The notes under the pieces are model-generated. The model was not told the origin of the DNA, did no database searches, and saw nothing but the letters and a program-made list of their open reading frames with translations. Shown here piece by piece: positions 1 through 7,693 of a stretch of DNA of 12,155 bases. Both the position numbers and the translations under genes were made by a program. Each line of letters begins with the position of its first letter. Positions within the stretch are counted from its first letter, which is position 1. This stretch comes from Bacteroidales bacterium (GTDB lineage: Bacteria > Bacteroidota > Bacteroidia > Bacteroidales > UBA7960). The DNA is taken from positions 1 to 12,155 of the forward strand of contig SKTQ01000166.1 of assembly GCA_007122505.1 (NCBI GenBank), read 5' to 3'.

Positions 1-4
1 AGGC

Positions 5-27
5 GTTCGTTTGCGAACAGGGTTTTT
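5..27 (+). terminator. Weak possible terminator of an upstream gene
   Basis: A perfect 5-bp hairpin (GTTCG, loop TTTG, CGAAC; 5-18) is followed after four bases by a run of five T (23-27). This resembles a short intrinsic terminator for a forward-strand gene lying left of the window. The stem is short and the T-run is offset, so the call is weak. Confidence 0.25.
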
Positions 28-159
28 CGGTACTGTCCACTGTTTCCATTGCGTGTTGCACGAAGTAAACATAATTTTTGTCTGCGTATGGTATATGTAA
101 AAAAAAATGTTGTAATTTTCGTATTGAAATCATGAACATTCATCCTTGCCATATTCACC

Positions 160-789
160 ATGAAAAAGAACGATTCAGAAGTCATTCAAACCGTTGCGCG
201 TGTCATGGCCGTGAGTTTCGGGGAAGACCCCATGAACAGTGCCCAGCTCGAAGGCCTTAAAAAACGCGAACAACTACTGGAAGCTCATTCATTGATGCAT
301 GCCCGGCACGCCCTGCGCTGCAATATGTTGCATGTCCTCGACGGAGACCCCCGGGCTTTTTTAATTGGCCAGGACACCAGCAAAGAACACAAGGGAAGGC
401 AAAAACTATTCATGATCAGAATGTACCTGAAAACCTTTACCATTTTGGGTATAAAAGATTTGCGCCGCTTGTTTGCCAATATCAAGAGGCACCGGAAAGT
501 GTTGAGCTTCGACTGGCCGAAAGAATTTATACCCGGAAGGTATTATCACATCAAGATAACTGCTGTTGACAAGTCCTTACGCGGCACAGGTGCCTTTCGC
601 AAATTGATCACCCCTGCCATCGATTACGCCAACAAAGAACAAATACCCATGGCGCTGGAAACCCATAACAAAACAAATGTTGCAATTTATGAACGCTTTG
701 GTTTCGAACTGGTAAAAACCATACAATCATCGGAAACACCCATTGAGCAATATTGCATGATCAGGAAAACCGGCATTGATTCAGGCTAA
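160..789 (+). CDS. GNAT-family N-acetyltransferase
   Basis: A 209-residue cytoplasmic protein with no signal peptide or membrane segment. The C-terminal half has the GNAT core: a beta strand rich in hydrophobic residues (about 128-136), then the acetyl-CoA pyrophosphate-binding loop LRGTGA (140-145) with its following helix. Next comes ETHNKTNVAIYERFGF (167-182), the usual motif B in which N and Y sit beside the cofactor thiol. The N-terminal 100 residues are less conserved and probably form the acceptor side, so the substrate cannot be named. The ATG at 160 is chosen because the nearby ATG at 132 is out of frame. A TAATTTTC at 113-120 resembles a Bacteroidota -7 element, but I see no -33 partner at proper spacing. 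Just past the stop, GTATT-TTG-AATAC (790-802) is a small hairpin without a good T-run. The next gene starts 78 bp downstream, so cotranscription is possible. Confidence 0.85.
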   Translation: MKKNDSEVIQTVARVMAVSFGEDPMNSAQLEGLKKREQLLEAHSLMHARHALRCNMLHVLDGDPRAFLIGQDTSKEHKGRQKLFMIRMYLKTFTILGIKDLRRLFANIKRHRKVLSFDWPKEFIPGRYYHIKITAVDKSLRGTGAFRKLITPAIDYANKEQIPMALETHNKTNVAIYERFGFELVKTIQSSETPIEQYCMIRKTGIDSG

Positions 790-867
790 GTATTTTGAAT
801 ACGCTTATGCCTTTATTGATCTTTGGGATTATGCTTTTCAATACATTCAACAAAAAAAACAAACACC

Positions 868-2211
868 ATGAAAACAATTGAAAACATTTACAGGTATCAC
901 ATCTGGTTGGTACTGTTGCTGATGCTGCCGGTTTCAATCCGGGCACAGGAAATCATTCCGCAGGAGGGCATTGCGCGAAAATTTCTCGGACATTTGGTAA
1001 ACAAAGAGGTTAGCGAGATGATGCCGATGTTCTCTGAAGACTTTCTGCAGCAGGTGCCCGAAGGGCAGATCACCGAAATAGCCCAGGGCCTTGAAACACA
1101 GTTGGGTCCTTTCAAACATGTGAGCAGGGTGCTGCATGAAACAGATGACAACTTCCACACGGTTATTTTGGTGTGCCGTTTTGGGGAAATGGATTGGGGG
1201 ATGCGCATCACCCTTGACGGCGACGACAAGATAGCGGGTTTTTTCCTGACCATGGCTCCTCCGGAAAGCTTTACACCGCCGCCTGCCTGGATTGACTCCA
1301 CCGCATTTGTGGAAATCGCCATGGAGATCGATTGCGGAGACATCAAACTCCCTGCGATGTTTACCAAACCGGTGGCTGCGGAGAATTGTCCGGTGGTGGT
1401 GCTTGTTCATGGATCCGGTGCGCACGACATGGATCAGACCATCGGTCCGAACAAAATCTTCCGCGACATTGCCCAGGGTTTGGCCAGCAAGGGTGTTGGC
1501 GTTTTGCGCTATGAAAAAAGAAATTTCCGCCACCCACACACCTTTGATATGGAAACCATCACCGTTTGGGATGAGGCAGGGCGCGATGCCGTGCATGCCA
1601 TCCACACAGCCATGCAAATGCCGGGAGTTGATCCAGGCCAAGTGTTCCTGCTCGGACATAGCCTGGGCGGCATGATCGCTCCCCGCATTGCCGCCGAAGT
1701 GCCCGAACTGGCCGGAATCATCTCCCTTGCCGGTACACCGCGAAAACTCTATGAGGTCATTCCGGGACAACTGGAATACCTGATGTCGCTCAGTGAAGAA
1801 GCAAGCGACGCGGCCGCTGAACAACTGGCAGAGACCAGGGAAATCGTGGCAAGGCTCAGGGATAAAATGGGCCGGCCGGATGCCGTTTATACAACATCGC
1901 TGCTGGGAATGCCCCCATCTTACTTAGAAGACATGAACCGCCATGACACCGGCAAAATCGCTGCCGGCCTACCGCAGGCCATACTAATCGTGCACGGCGG
2001 CCGCGACTACCAGGTAACCATGGTCGACTATAACGCCTGGAAAAACGCACTCCAAAATCATAACAACACAACCTTCAAACTGTATCCGGAGATGGATCAC
2101 CTGTTTGTTGCCGGAGATGAACCCTCAACACCTTCATCCTATTTCGAAGAAAACAACGTAGCTAAGCGTGTGATTGAGGATGTCGCCGATTGGATCAGAA
2201 TGCAACAGTGA
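868..2211 (+). CDS. Exported DUF3887 domain + alpha/beta hydrolase (serine hydrolase) protein
   Basis: The start is placed at 868, giving 447 residues. The frame is open from 823, but only the 868 ATG puts a signal peptide at the N-terminus: a hydrophobic core at about 13-22 and a likely cleavage after ALPV-type residues ending at A26 before QEI. Residues about 30-130 resemble DUF3887, a small NTF2-like domain often placed before hydrolases. Residues about 160-447 are an alpha/beta hydrolase. Visible are the oxyanion-type HGSG (181-184), the nucleophile elbow GHSLGG with S265, the acid D380 in HGGRD, and the catalytic H411 in MDHLF. So the triad Ser-Asp-His is complete. By family this should be an esterase, acyl-hydrolase or peptidase acting in the periplasm; the substrate is unknown. 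It follows the GNAT gene by 78 bp in the same direction, but nothing links their functions. Confidence 0.88.
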   Translation: MKTIENIYRYHIWLVLLLMLPVSIRAQEIIPQEGIARKFLGHLVNKEVSEMMPMFSEDFLQQVPEGQITEIAQGLETQLGPFKHVSRVLHETDDNFHTVILVCRFGEMDWGMRITLDGDDKIAGFFLTMAPPESFTPPPAWIDSTAFVEIAMEIDCGDIKLPAMFTKPVAAENCPVVVLVHGSGAHDMDQTIGPNKIFRDIAQGLASKGVGVLRYEKRNFRHPHTFDMETITVWDEAGRDAVHAIHTAMQMPGVDPGQVFLLGHSLGGMIAPRIAAEVPELAGIISLAGTPRKLYEVIPGQLEYLMSLSEEASDAAAEQLAETREIVARLRDKMGRPDAVYTTSLLGMPPSYLEDMNRHDTGKIAAGLPQAILIVHGGRDYQVTMVDYNAWKNALQNHNNTTFKLYPEMDHLFVAGDEPSTPSSYFEENNVAKRVIEDVADWIRMQQ

Positions 2212-2334
2212 TTTTTTCAGGAGAAGCAACCCGGACAACATTTAAGTTTTCCATATCAAATCGAAAAGATTACATAAATTTTTCAATTGCACTCAAAAAT
2301 ATTGTAAACCTGCTGGTAATGGTTTTATGCATAT

Positions 2335-2367
2335 TTTGATGATAATTTGGAAAATATCGTAATTTTA
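2335..2367 (+). promoter_or_regulatory. Candidate Bacteroidota-type promoter for the COG4337-like gene
   Basis: TTTG at 2335-2338 and TAATTTTA at 2360-2367 are separated by 21 bp. This resembles the Bacteroidota primary sigma consensus TTTG-N19-21-TAnnTTTG with one mismatch in the -7 box. Transcription would begin about 2374 and leave a leader of roughly 27 bases before the ATG at 2401. The surrounding 2212-2400 gap is A+T-rich and holds no gene. Confidence 0.4.
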
Positions 2368-2400
2368 TTTTCCTATTCATGAACCCTAACATCCCTGAAA

Positions 2401-2967
2401 ATGAAAACATTTACAAGACTGCTGCTATTGATGGTGGTGGTATTTTTTTTTGGATGCCGCACGGTCACCGAAGAAAAAGAGAAACCTGTTATCACCATTG
2501 AAGAGGTGTTGAAAGCCCAGAAACAATGGTGTGATGCATTGATAGAGATTGGCAATGAGTATGTTGCAGGTGGAGACTATCACCAGGTTACCGACTCCAT
2601 CATTTCCCATCTTTATGATTATGACCACGGGCAGGTGATCTTCAAGCCAACCCTTGCTTTTGGTGATCAAACCTTCCGGTTGAGCAAACAAGGGGCCATT
2701 GCCTATTTTGCCGGTGGCGACCCTGATTACCCCAACGACAAAGGCTTTGCCCTGCAACCCTGGGTGGCGGCCCAATTTGAAAACATCGGCAATGATCATG
2801 AGGGCATCCACCTTTATGGTGACAAGGCCATTGGTGCAGGGCATGTTCATTTTACCGCGGCCGATGGCAGGCAGGTAAGTGTGGAGAAAATTTTCGGATA
2901 CCGGAAATATGACGATGGCTCGGTGCGTATCATTCTGCACAATTCTTCTTTGCCATATTCTCCATAA
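2401..2967 (+). CDS. Putative lipoprotein, COG4337 / iota-carbonic anhydrase-like (NTF2 fold)
   Basis: 188 residues. The N-terminus is a lipoprotein-like signal (hydrophobic 7-17, FFGC with C19), although the lipobox is imperfect. The mature part matches a family pattern I recognise: a GGDY segment (57-60), FKPT (81-84), AYFAGG (101-106), DKGFALQPW (113-121), FEN (126-128), FGYRK (165-169) and the C-terminal HNSSLPY (180-186). Members are often mislabelled as phosphoribosyl-AMP cyclohydrolase. The family includes COG4337 proteins shown to be metal-independent iota-class carbonic anhydrases in a chlorarachniophyte alga and a cyanobacterium. From memory the Anabaena site uses T106, Y124 and S199; here T84 and Y102 have the same 18-residue spacing, and S182/S183 lie in the terminal motif. 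The usual HHSS reads HNSS here. If active, it would interconvert CO2 and bicarbonate at the membrane or in the periplasm. Family membership is fairly sure; enzyme activity is inference. The gene converges on the S41 protease gene. Confidence 0.75.
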   Translation: MKTFTRLLLLMVVVFFFGCRTVTEEKEKPVITIEEVLKAQKQWCDALIEIGNEYVAGGDYHQVTDSIISHLYDYDHGQVIFKPTLAFGDQTFRLSKQGAIAYFAGGDPDYPNDKGFALQPWVAAQFENIGNDHEGIHLYGDKAIGAGHVHFTAADGRQVSVEKIFGYRKYDDGSVRIILHNSSLPYSP

Positions 2968-2989
2968 AAAAGAGCTTTCCGGAAGTTAT

Positions 2990-3029
2990 CTAAACTGCCA
3001 CCGGCAAATGCCGTTAGCAGTTTAGTTTT
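2990..3029. terminator. Two-part hairpin terminator between convergent genes
   Basis: Perfect 9-bp outer arms CTAAACTGC (2990-2998) and GCAGTTTAG (3017-3025) enclose an inner CGGC/GCCG stem (3002-3005 and 3010-3013), with a short mismatched stretch between. TTTT follows at 3026-3029, so it should end forward transcription from the COG4337-like gene. It overlaps the reverse-strand stop codon of the protease gene (3022-3024) and could also stop that transcript, though the T-tract on that side is poor. Confidence 0.7.
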
Positions 3030-6000
3030 CAAGCGCAGCCTCAATGGCCCTGTCTAACTGCGGGTCAACACCCCGCTGCCTGTCGTGGAAAGTATTGTGA
3101 ACAGGAATGTGTGGCGCAACACCCGTTAACTCCAGGTTATTTCCATCAAGGCTGTAGCAACCCCAGCCTGGCAGTCGGGTAAAAGAACCATCCACCATCA
3201 TTTTTCCGGAAGTAAAGATGATCCAACGGTAAGTTTCTGTACCAATGATGGTGCCCAGTCCCAGTGCATCAAAACCTTCGGCGGTCATTTCCGCATCACT
3301 GAGGCTGCGCTCATTGATGAGCATCACAATGGGATTGTCAGATGGGGCAAAGTTGGGTTGCGGGGCGTGAGGGGTACCCCGGTAACGCCACGTCAGGTAT
3401 GTGCGCTGAGAAAGAAACCGGAGTACGTCGTCGTGGACATTGCCACCGCGGTTGAAGCGAATGTCAAAGATCAGTGCCTCCTTGTCCATGGCATGTGTTG
3501 ACATGTCGATGATGAACTGATTCAGCGCACCCGCCGACATGTTCTTCATATACACATACCCAACGCGACCGTTGGTCTTCTCTGCCACGTAGGCCCTGTT
3601 TGCCGCGATCCATTCGTCATATAGCAAATTGCTGATCTGACCGGAAGTATGCGGGTTGGTGACCACTTCAAACTGATTGCCGTGACGCGAAAACAGCAGA
3701 ACAAGCTCTTCAGGCATTTCCGGAAAATAAAAATACCTGTTGCGGTTTCCGTTTGCGGAGACCGTTTTGCCGTTAACGGCAACCAGGACATCACCTGGTG
3801 CCACAAGCGGTTCACTCAGGTCAAGGTTGCTGTGTGTGATGATCCGCTTGACCTTTAGCGGTGATTCCCGGGAGAATACCAGGCCTGTTTCTGCAGTCCG
3901 TGCTGAGTAAAAAGTTTTTTCTTCATCTCCGAAGCTGGCAAAACCGGTATGTGAGGCATTCAGTTCACCCAGCATGTCGTTGATAAGCCGGCGCAGATCT
4001 TCGCGGGTGGTTACAAATGGCAGGTGTGCGGCATAGCGATCACGCAGGCCAGGCCAATCAACACCGTGAAAATCGTCGGCATAAAAGTTTTCATCCAGCG
4101 CAGCCCATGTCTCAAAAAAGATCTGCGAAAACTCATTGGCAAGGTTTCTTGAGAAGGCATGATCTATGGAAACGTTTTCCATTTTACTGCCGCCTTTTGA
4201 TATCTTGTGGATATTTCCTCCGGCCAGCAGGAAGAGGTCGTTACCGGCCTCAACCATTCGCAACGAACCGCCCGGTGATGGCCCTTCGATACGCTCCGGA
4301 CTGCTGACTTCAAAATCCTTGATATCCATCTTCCATAAAGCCCATTGCCCCCGTTCGTGGTTGGAAACGAAAAACATCACCTGGTAATCCTGGTGTTCGA
4401 ACACATGCGGCATGGTTTGTCTGCCTATTGAGGCAATACGCAGGGGCTCCCAGCGTTCATGCATGTTTTCTTTGTCAATCCGGATGACAATCTCCTTTTC
4501 GCCGGCTCCATCGTCATCTGCATCCTCAAAAAGCTTATCAAATGCTGCGGTCTTGCTGGGTGGTGCAAAGCGGCTGAGGGGAATCCGGTACAACCTGTCT
4601 TCGGTGTTTCCTCGTGGATAATTCGGACGGTACCTGTCGGTGGCAAAATAAATATACCGGCCACAGGGTGACCAGAAGGGGTGCCGCTCTGACATTCCTG
4701 TGCGGGTGATCCAAAGGGTGTTATCGGCCTCAATGTCGTAAACCAGGATGTTTTGCTCGAAGTTTCTGTATGCGGTAAAAAGCAGATAACGGCCATCGGG
4801 CGAAAAACGGGGTGTGGAGTTTTGGATGCCCCACAGCTGCTCGGTTACCACAATCCTGTTGTCACCGGTTTCCATGTTGACCAAAACCACATCTTCGCGG
4901 CCATTGAGATATGCGCCTTTGGAGCGATCCCGGCTAAGGGTAAGCAGGCGGCTGGTAGCCCGGCGGTCTTCAAGCCTGCGCTCCCGGCCCCGGCCGTCGG
5001 CGGCAATGCTAAAGAGGTTGGCCCAGCCTCTGTCGGTCCGGAAGTAATACAGTGTTTTGTTGTCAGGCGCCCAGGATACTTCGGTTACACGTTCTTCCGG
5101 GTTTGTGCGGATGTGCCGGACGAATTTTCCCTCAATATCCGACACAAAGAGTTCTCCGCGCGACACAAAGGCCAGCTTTTCCTTGTCGGGAGAAACATCA
5201 AACCATGTGATGTTGTCTTTCACACGGAAGCCTTTTTCAAGCGGAAGGGTGTTTTTACGGAAGAGCCGAATTACCGGGCTGCTCGTCTCACCCGTCGCGA
5301 CATCATACACATGGAGGCGATAGTCTTTTTCAAAAACGATCTTTTCGCCATTGGCACTTACACGGGGCCGGCCAATGGATACGGGGAATTGTGTCAGTGC
5401 CACTTTCTCGCCGTCGCGCAGGGTGTAAAGGTTGTATTCGTAGTTACCCTCGTCGGAAGCGAAATAGATATTTCCCTCACGGTCGATGGCAGGCCAAAGG
5501 TCTTTGCCCTCAAAATCGGTGAGTTGTTCAAACACATCATCATCAAAATGATAAGAAAGAATATCTGGACGATGTGCGCCGCGGTATCTCTTGCGTTGCA
5601 CCTGGCTCAGGCTTTCCCACGATTCTGTAAAGATCAGTGCACCGGTAAGCGGATGCTCCACGGCATGGTGGGGAATGTTGAAATAATGGTTAGACAAGCG
5701 CTCTGGTGTGCCTCCCCCGATGTTTACCCGGTAGATGGCACTCATGTTTTCCCTGGAAGAATGGAAATAGATGCTCTGACTGTCCCATGACCAGCTATCC
5801 ACCATATCGGGGGCTTCATGAAAGGTAAGTTGTGTGATCTCACCACCTTCGGCAGGCATGACAAATACATTGGTATTGCCGTCGGGGCTGGCGGAGAAAG
5901 CAATTTTTGTTCCATCCGGAGAAAATACAGGCAGGGATGCCTTGCCGTCAAGGGCTGTCAGGCGATAGGCCGTTCCACCGCCGGTGCTGGTTTTCCAAAG

Positions 6001-6138
6001 ATCATTGTCATAGCTGAAAATCAACGTTTTGCCATCAGGCGACAAAGCCGGATCGGTCATAAAGCGCACATCTGTTTCGGTGGCAAACAGAAGAACCTGG
6101 TAAAGAACCACGAAGAAAGCGAGAGATAGTTTTTTCAT
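3022..6138 (-). CDS. Secreted tricorn-like S41 family serine protease (beta-propeller, PDZ, catalytic domain)
   Basis: 1038 residues with an N-terminal signal peptide (hydrophobic 5-19). Residues about 25-520 carry repeated propeller blades of the PD40/WD40-like type, seen as recurring SPDG, SPCGRYIYF and APDN blade turns. About 560-650 is a second, weaker beta-rich section. Residues 665-735 form the tricorn core helical region ending in LNASH, where S729-H730 match the catalytic Ser-His pair of tricorn. A PDZ-like domain lies at about 750-830. The S41 domain follows, with DIRFNRGG (892-899, oxyanion side), the nucleophile S947 in RSLSDAE, and a likely catalytic E1003 in LELTG. The C-terminus DPQLDRAIEAALEN is typical for the family. 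By family it would degrade peptides or damaged proteins in the periplasm, with the propeller gating substrate entry. Position 897 is R where tricorn has G. The gene appears monocistronic, with the gap 6139-6727 upstream. Confidence 0.92.
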   Translation of the reverse strand: MKKLSLAFFVVLYQVLLFATETDVRFMTDPALSPDGKTLIFSYDNDLWKTSTGGGTAYRLTALDGKASLPVFSPDGTKIAFSASPDGNTNVFVMPAEGGEITQLTFHEAPDMVDSWSWDSQSIYFHSSRENMSAIYRVNIGGGTPERLSNHYFNIPHHAVEHPLTGALIFTESWESLSQVQRKRYRGAHRPDILSYHFDDDVFEQLTDFEGKDLWPAIDREGNIYFASDEGNYEYNLYTLRDGEKVALTQFPVSIGRPRVSANGEKIVFEKDYRLHVYDVATGETSSPVIRLFRKNTLPLEKGFRVKDNITWFDVSPDKEKLAFVSRGELFVSDIEGKFVRHIRTNPEERVTEVSWAPDNKTLYYFRTDRGWANLFSIAADGRGRERRLEDRRATSRLLTLSRDRSKGAYLNGREDVVLVNMETGDNRIVVTEQLWGIQNSTPRFSPDGRYLLFTAYRNFEQNILVYDIEADNTLWITRTGMSERHPFWSPCGRYIYFATDRYRPNYPRGNTEDRLYRIPLSRFAPPSKTAAFDKLFEDADDDGAGEKEIVIRIDKENMHERWEPLRIASIGRQTMPHVFEHQDYQVMFFVSNHERGQWALWKMDIKDFEVSSPERIEGPSPGGSLRMVEAGNDLFLLAGGNIHKISKGGSKMENVSIDHAFSRNLANEFSQIFFETWAALDENFYADDFHGVDWPGLRDRYAAHLPFVTTREDLRRLINDMLGELNASHTGFASFGDEEKTFYSARTAETGLVFSRESPLKVKRIITHSNLDLSEPLVAPGDVLVAVNGKTVSANGNRNRYFYFPEMPEELVLLFSRHGNQFEVVTNPHTSGQISNLLYDEWIAANRAYVAEKTNGRVGYVYMKNMSAGALNQFIIDMSTHAMDKEALIFDIRFNRGGNVHDDVLRFLSQRTYLTWRYRGTPHAPQPNFAPSDNPIVMLINERSLSDAEMTAEGFDALGLGTIIGTETYRWIIFTSGKMMVDGSFTRLPGWGCYSLDGNNLELTGVAPHIPVHNTFHDRQRGVDPQLDRAIEAALEN

Positions 6139-6727
6139 TTTTTAACGATTTATTGGGTAACGGGTTGCAACCAACGGTTAGATTCACTTCTGAGATCATT
6201 CATTTAAAATTGTTCAATGTGGATGGTTTTTAAAGTTTGTATAATTGCTGAAAACCATTGCTGCATTTTGCGCAAAATGCTGAAAGAAAATGATTGAAAT
6301 TGCTTAATTCCCGGCAAATGGGCTTTTGCGCGTTAAAAATAATATCTTTTGCTTAATTAATTTACCTATTGTAATGTTTTCATTGATTTTATGTTTCTTC
6401 ATCTAATCAAAGACTTGCAAATCAACATCTTAACCATCCGTTGATATTGAACCGTTAATGAATAAGAGTATTCCGGCATTGGCCAAATCAATACAAACAC
6501 AACAACCTTTTACCTATGGTATATTTTGGCACATAAACCTGGACGTTTGTCTGCCGCAGAGACTGTTGCAAATGTATATAACCTGTGAAACCCCGTCGAT
6601 TAGCAGGGTTGCCATGGAGTAGAAACTTTTGAAAAAAATGGAAAGAAGACGACTGCATTCATTGTTCACACAGCTATTGCTATGTACTGTTATTCTTATA
6701 TATGGCAGAAAGCACCCGGATTTTGAG
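6139..6727. other. 589-bp intergenic region without a recognisable gene
   Basis: The stretch lies between the protease start and the Usp stop, both on the reverse strand. It is A+T-rich, with an especially T-rich core around 6340-6400. I found no reading frame resembling a known protein. Structures seen are a 10-bp palindrome GGTTGCAACC (6163-6172) in the protease leader, an 18-bp palindrome at 6263-6280, and a small inverted repeat TCTGC-C-GCAGA (6550-6560). A 33-codon reverse frame starting MATLLIDG (ending near 6516) shows nothing recognisable. No clear -33/-7 promoter for the protease could be fixed. A small RNA cannot be excluded. Confidence 0.5.
6246..6285. promoter_or_regulatory. Palindrome with flanking direct repeats upstream of the protease gene
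   Basis: GCATTTTGCGCAAAATGC (6263-6280) is a perfect 18-bp palindrome whose near edge is 125 bp from the protease start codon. TGCTGAAA occurs at 6246-6253 and again at 6278-6285, 32 bp apart or about three helical turns. Perfect dyads of this size in a promoter region suggest a dimeric regulator site, but no regulator is identified. Confidence 0.35.
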
Positions 6728-7588
6728 TCACATGCTTCGGGCCACATAAACCGGCAGGTCAGCTTCATTGATCACTTCTCCGGTTCTGCTACCATAAATA
6801 AGGTTGTGCAGTTTACCTTTACCCTGGGAAAGAAGGGCAATCATATCTGGTTTATATTTTCTTGAAAAACTCCTGATGGCTGCCTCCAGGCTGTGTTTTT
6901 CCATGGTATTGATGGAGTAATTCCGGATGTTTTTGTGTTTTGCCAGCTGATGTAACCTTTCAACGGCAGAAGTTGCAGATATTTTGCTATTGGTAATTAC
7001 ATACAATAGTTGCAAGTGTGCATTCAGCAAACCGGCAAATTCTATAATGCTGTCTATTCCATTTTGTTGTTCCTCATCCAGCTCCACATCTATGGCAAGA
7101 ACAATATTGTCGATGGTTGAAGAAACGGGTTCGCAGGTAAGAACAATCATTGGGTAGTTTATTTTCCTGATGATCTTTTCTGTTTCTGAACCCAGCAATA
7201 TTTCCATAAAGCTGAACTTATCGTGGCTGCCGGTTACCAGGAAATCTGCTTTGTACTCCTCCATGAAGTGGTTAATGCCGGATTTGTTGTGGTTGACTCT
7301 GACAACCGGCTTTATTGTAACCCCTGGTTGTGAAAATTTGATTGCCTGTTTCTTTACAAGATCGGAACGTTTATCAAAGAGTGCATCATTTAGTTTTTGA
7401 GTCACATGGTTTGGGGGGTAATATGCTCCGCCTGATGCAGTTGTGATTTGAATATGTGAGGGGATCAATACATTTAAGAGCACAATTTCTTGACTATTAA
7501 GTTGCAGGGCCAGGTTAGCAGCATATTCGGCTGCAAAGTCCGATATCTCGGTCAGGTCAGTGGTAACTAATATTTTTCTAGCTTGCAT
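6728..7588 (-). CDS. Universal stress protein, tandem UspA domains
   Basis: 286 residues, cytoplasmic, built from two Usp domains (about 1-152 and 158-285). Domain 1 starts with KILVTTDLTE, with the usual Asp at D11. Domain 2 restarts with NIVLAIDVELDEE (161-173). The ATP-binding signature G-x2-G-x9-G-S is only partly kept in each half. Domain 1 has G120 and G133-S134 but D123 at the second Gly. Domain 2 has G256 and G266-S267 but L253 at the first Gly. Nucleotide binding may therefore be weak or shared, or the protein may act as a non-binding stress factor. Family members respond to growth arrest, oxygen or redox stress. It is divergent from the hybrid kinase gene, which suggests a shared regulatory region and possible control by that two-component pair. 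The ATG at 7588 puts the first beta strand at residue 5, as usual. Confidence 0.9.
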   Translation of the reverse strand: MQARKILVTTDLTEISDFAAEYAANLALQLNSQEIVLLNVLIPSHIQITTASGGAYYPPNHVTQKLNDALFDKRSDLVKKQAIKFSQPGVTIKPVVRVNHNKSGINHFMEEYKADFLVTGSHDKFSFMEILLGSETEKIIRKINYPMIVLTCEPVSSTIDNIVLAIDVELDEEQQNGIDSIIEFAGLLNAHLQLLYVITNSKISATSAVERLHQLAKHKNIRNYSINTMEKHSLEAAIRSFSRKYKPDMIALLSQGKGKLHNLIYGSRTGEVINEADLPVYVARSM

Positions 7589-7614
7589 AAGTACTGTTTT
7601 TTGTTTATCTTGTA

Positions 7615-7642
7615 CAATCTATTTTTATACCATTATTATCAA
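7615..7642 (-). promoter_or_regulatory. Weak candidate promoter for the Usp gene
   Basis: Read on the reverse strand, TTG (7642-7640) is followed after 18 bp by TAGATTG (7621-7615), a near match to the Bacteroidota TTG / TAnnTTTG pattern. The start would be near 7608, about 20 bases before the ATG. The -7 box is one base short, so the call is tentative. Confidence 0.22.
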
Positions 7643-7693
7643 CATCAGTTGTATATGCTCCAGAAGTCTGTAATACAGCGCACTGTGGTTTAA

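Noticed and set aside
934..1824. Reverse-strand open frame of 296 codons
   Set aside because: It lies opposite the hydrolase gene, whose triad and signal peptide are clear; the reverse translation has His/Cys-rich, non-family composition.
2401..2967. Annotation as phosphoribosyl-AMP cyclohydrolase (histidine biosynthesis)
   Set aside because: The label is attached to relatives in databases, but the protein lacks the metal-binding Cys/His/Asp motifs of HisI and carries an export signal, so a histidine-pathway role is not supported.
4753..5790. Long forward open frame of 345 codons opposite the protease gene
   Set aside because: It is antisense to the propeller region of a clear S41 protease and resembles no known protein; it reflects the codon bias of the real gene.
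6527..6542. TGGCAC resembling a sigma-54 -24 element
   Set aside because: The -12 position reads CCTGG instead of TTGCA/T, and no forward gene follows at a suitable distance.
6514..6768. 84-codon reverse frame downstream of and overlapping the Usp 3' end
   Set aside because: It overlaps the Usp coding end in another frame and has no recognisable domain.
6721..7408. Exact 14-bp repeat TTTTGAGTCACATG at 6721-6734 and 7395-7408
   Set aside because: One or fewer such matches is expected by chance in 12 kb; the second copy is inside the Usp coding sequence and there is no mobile-element context.
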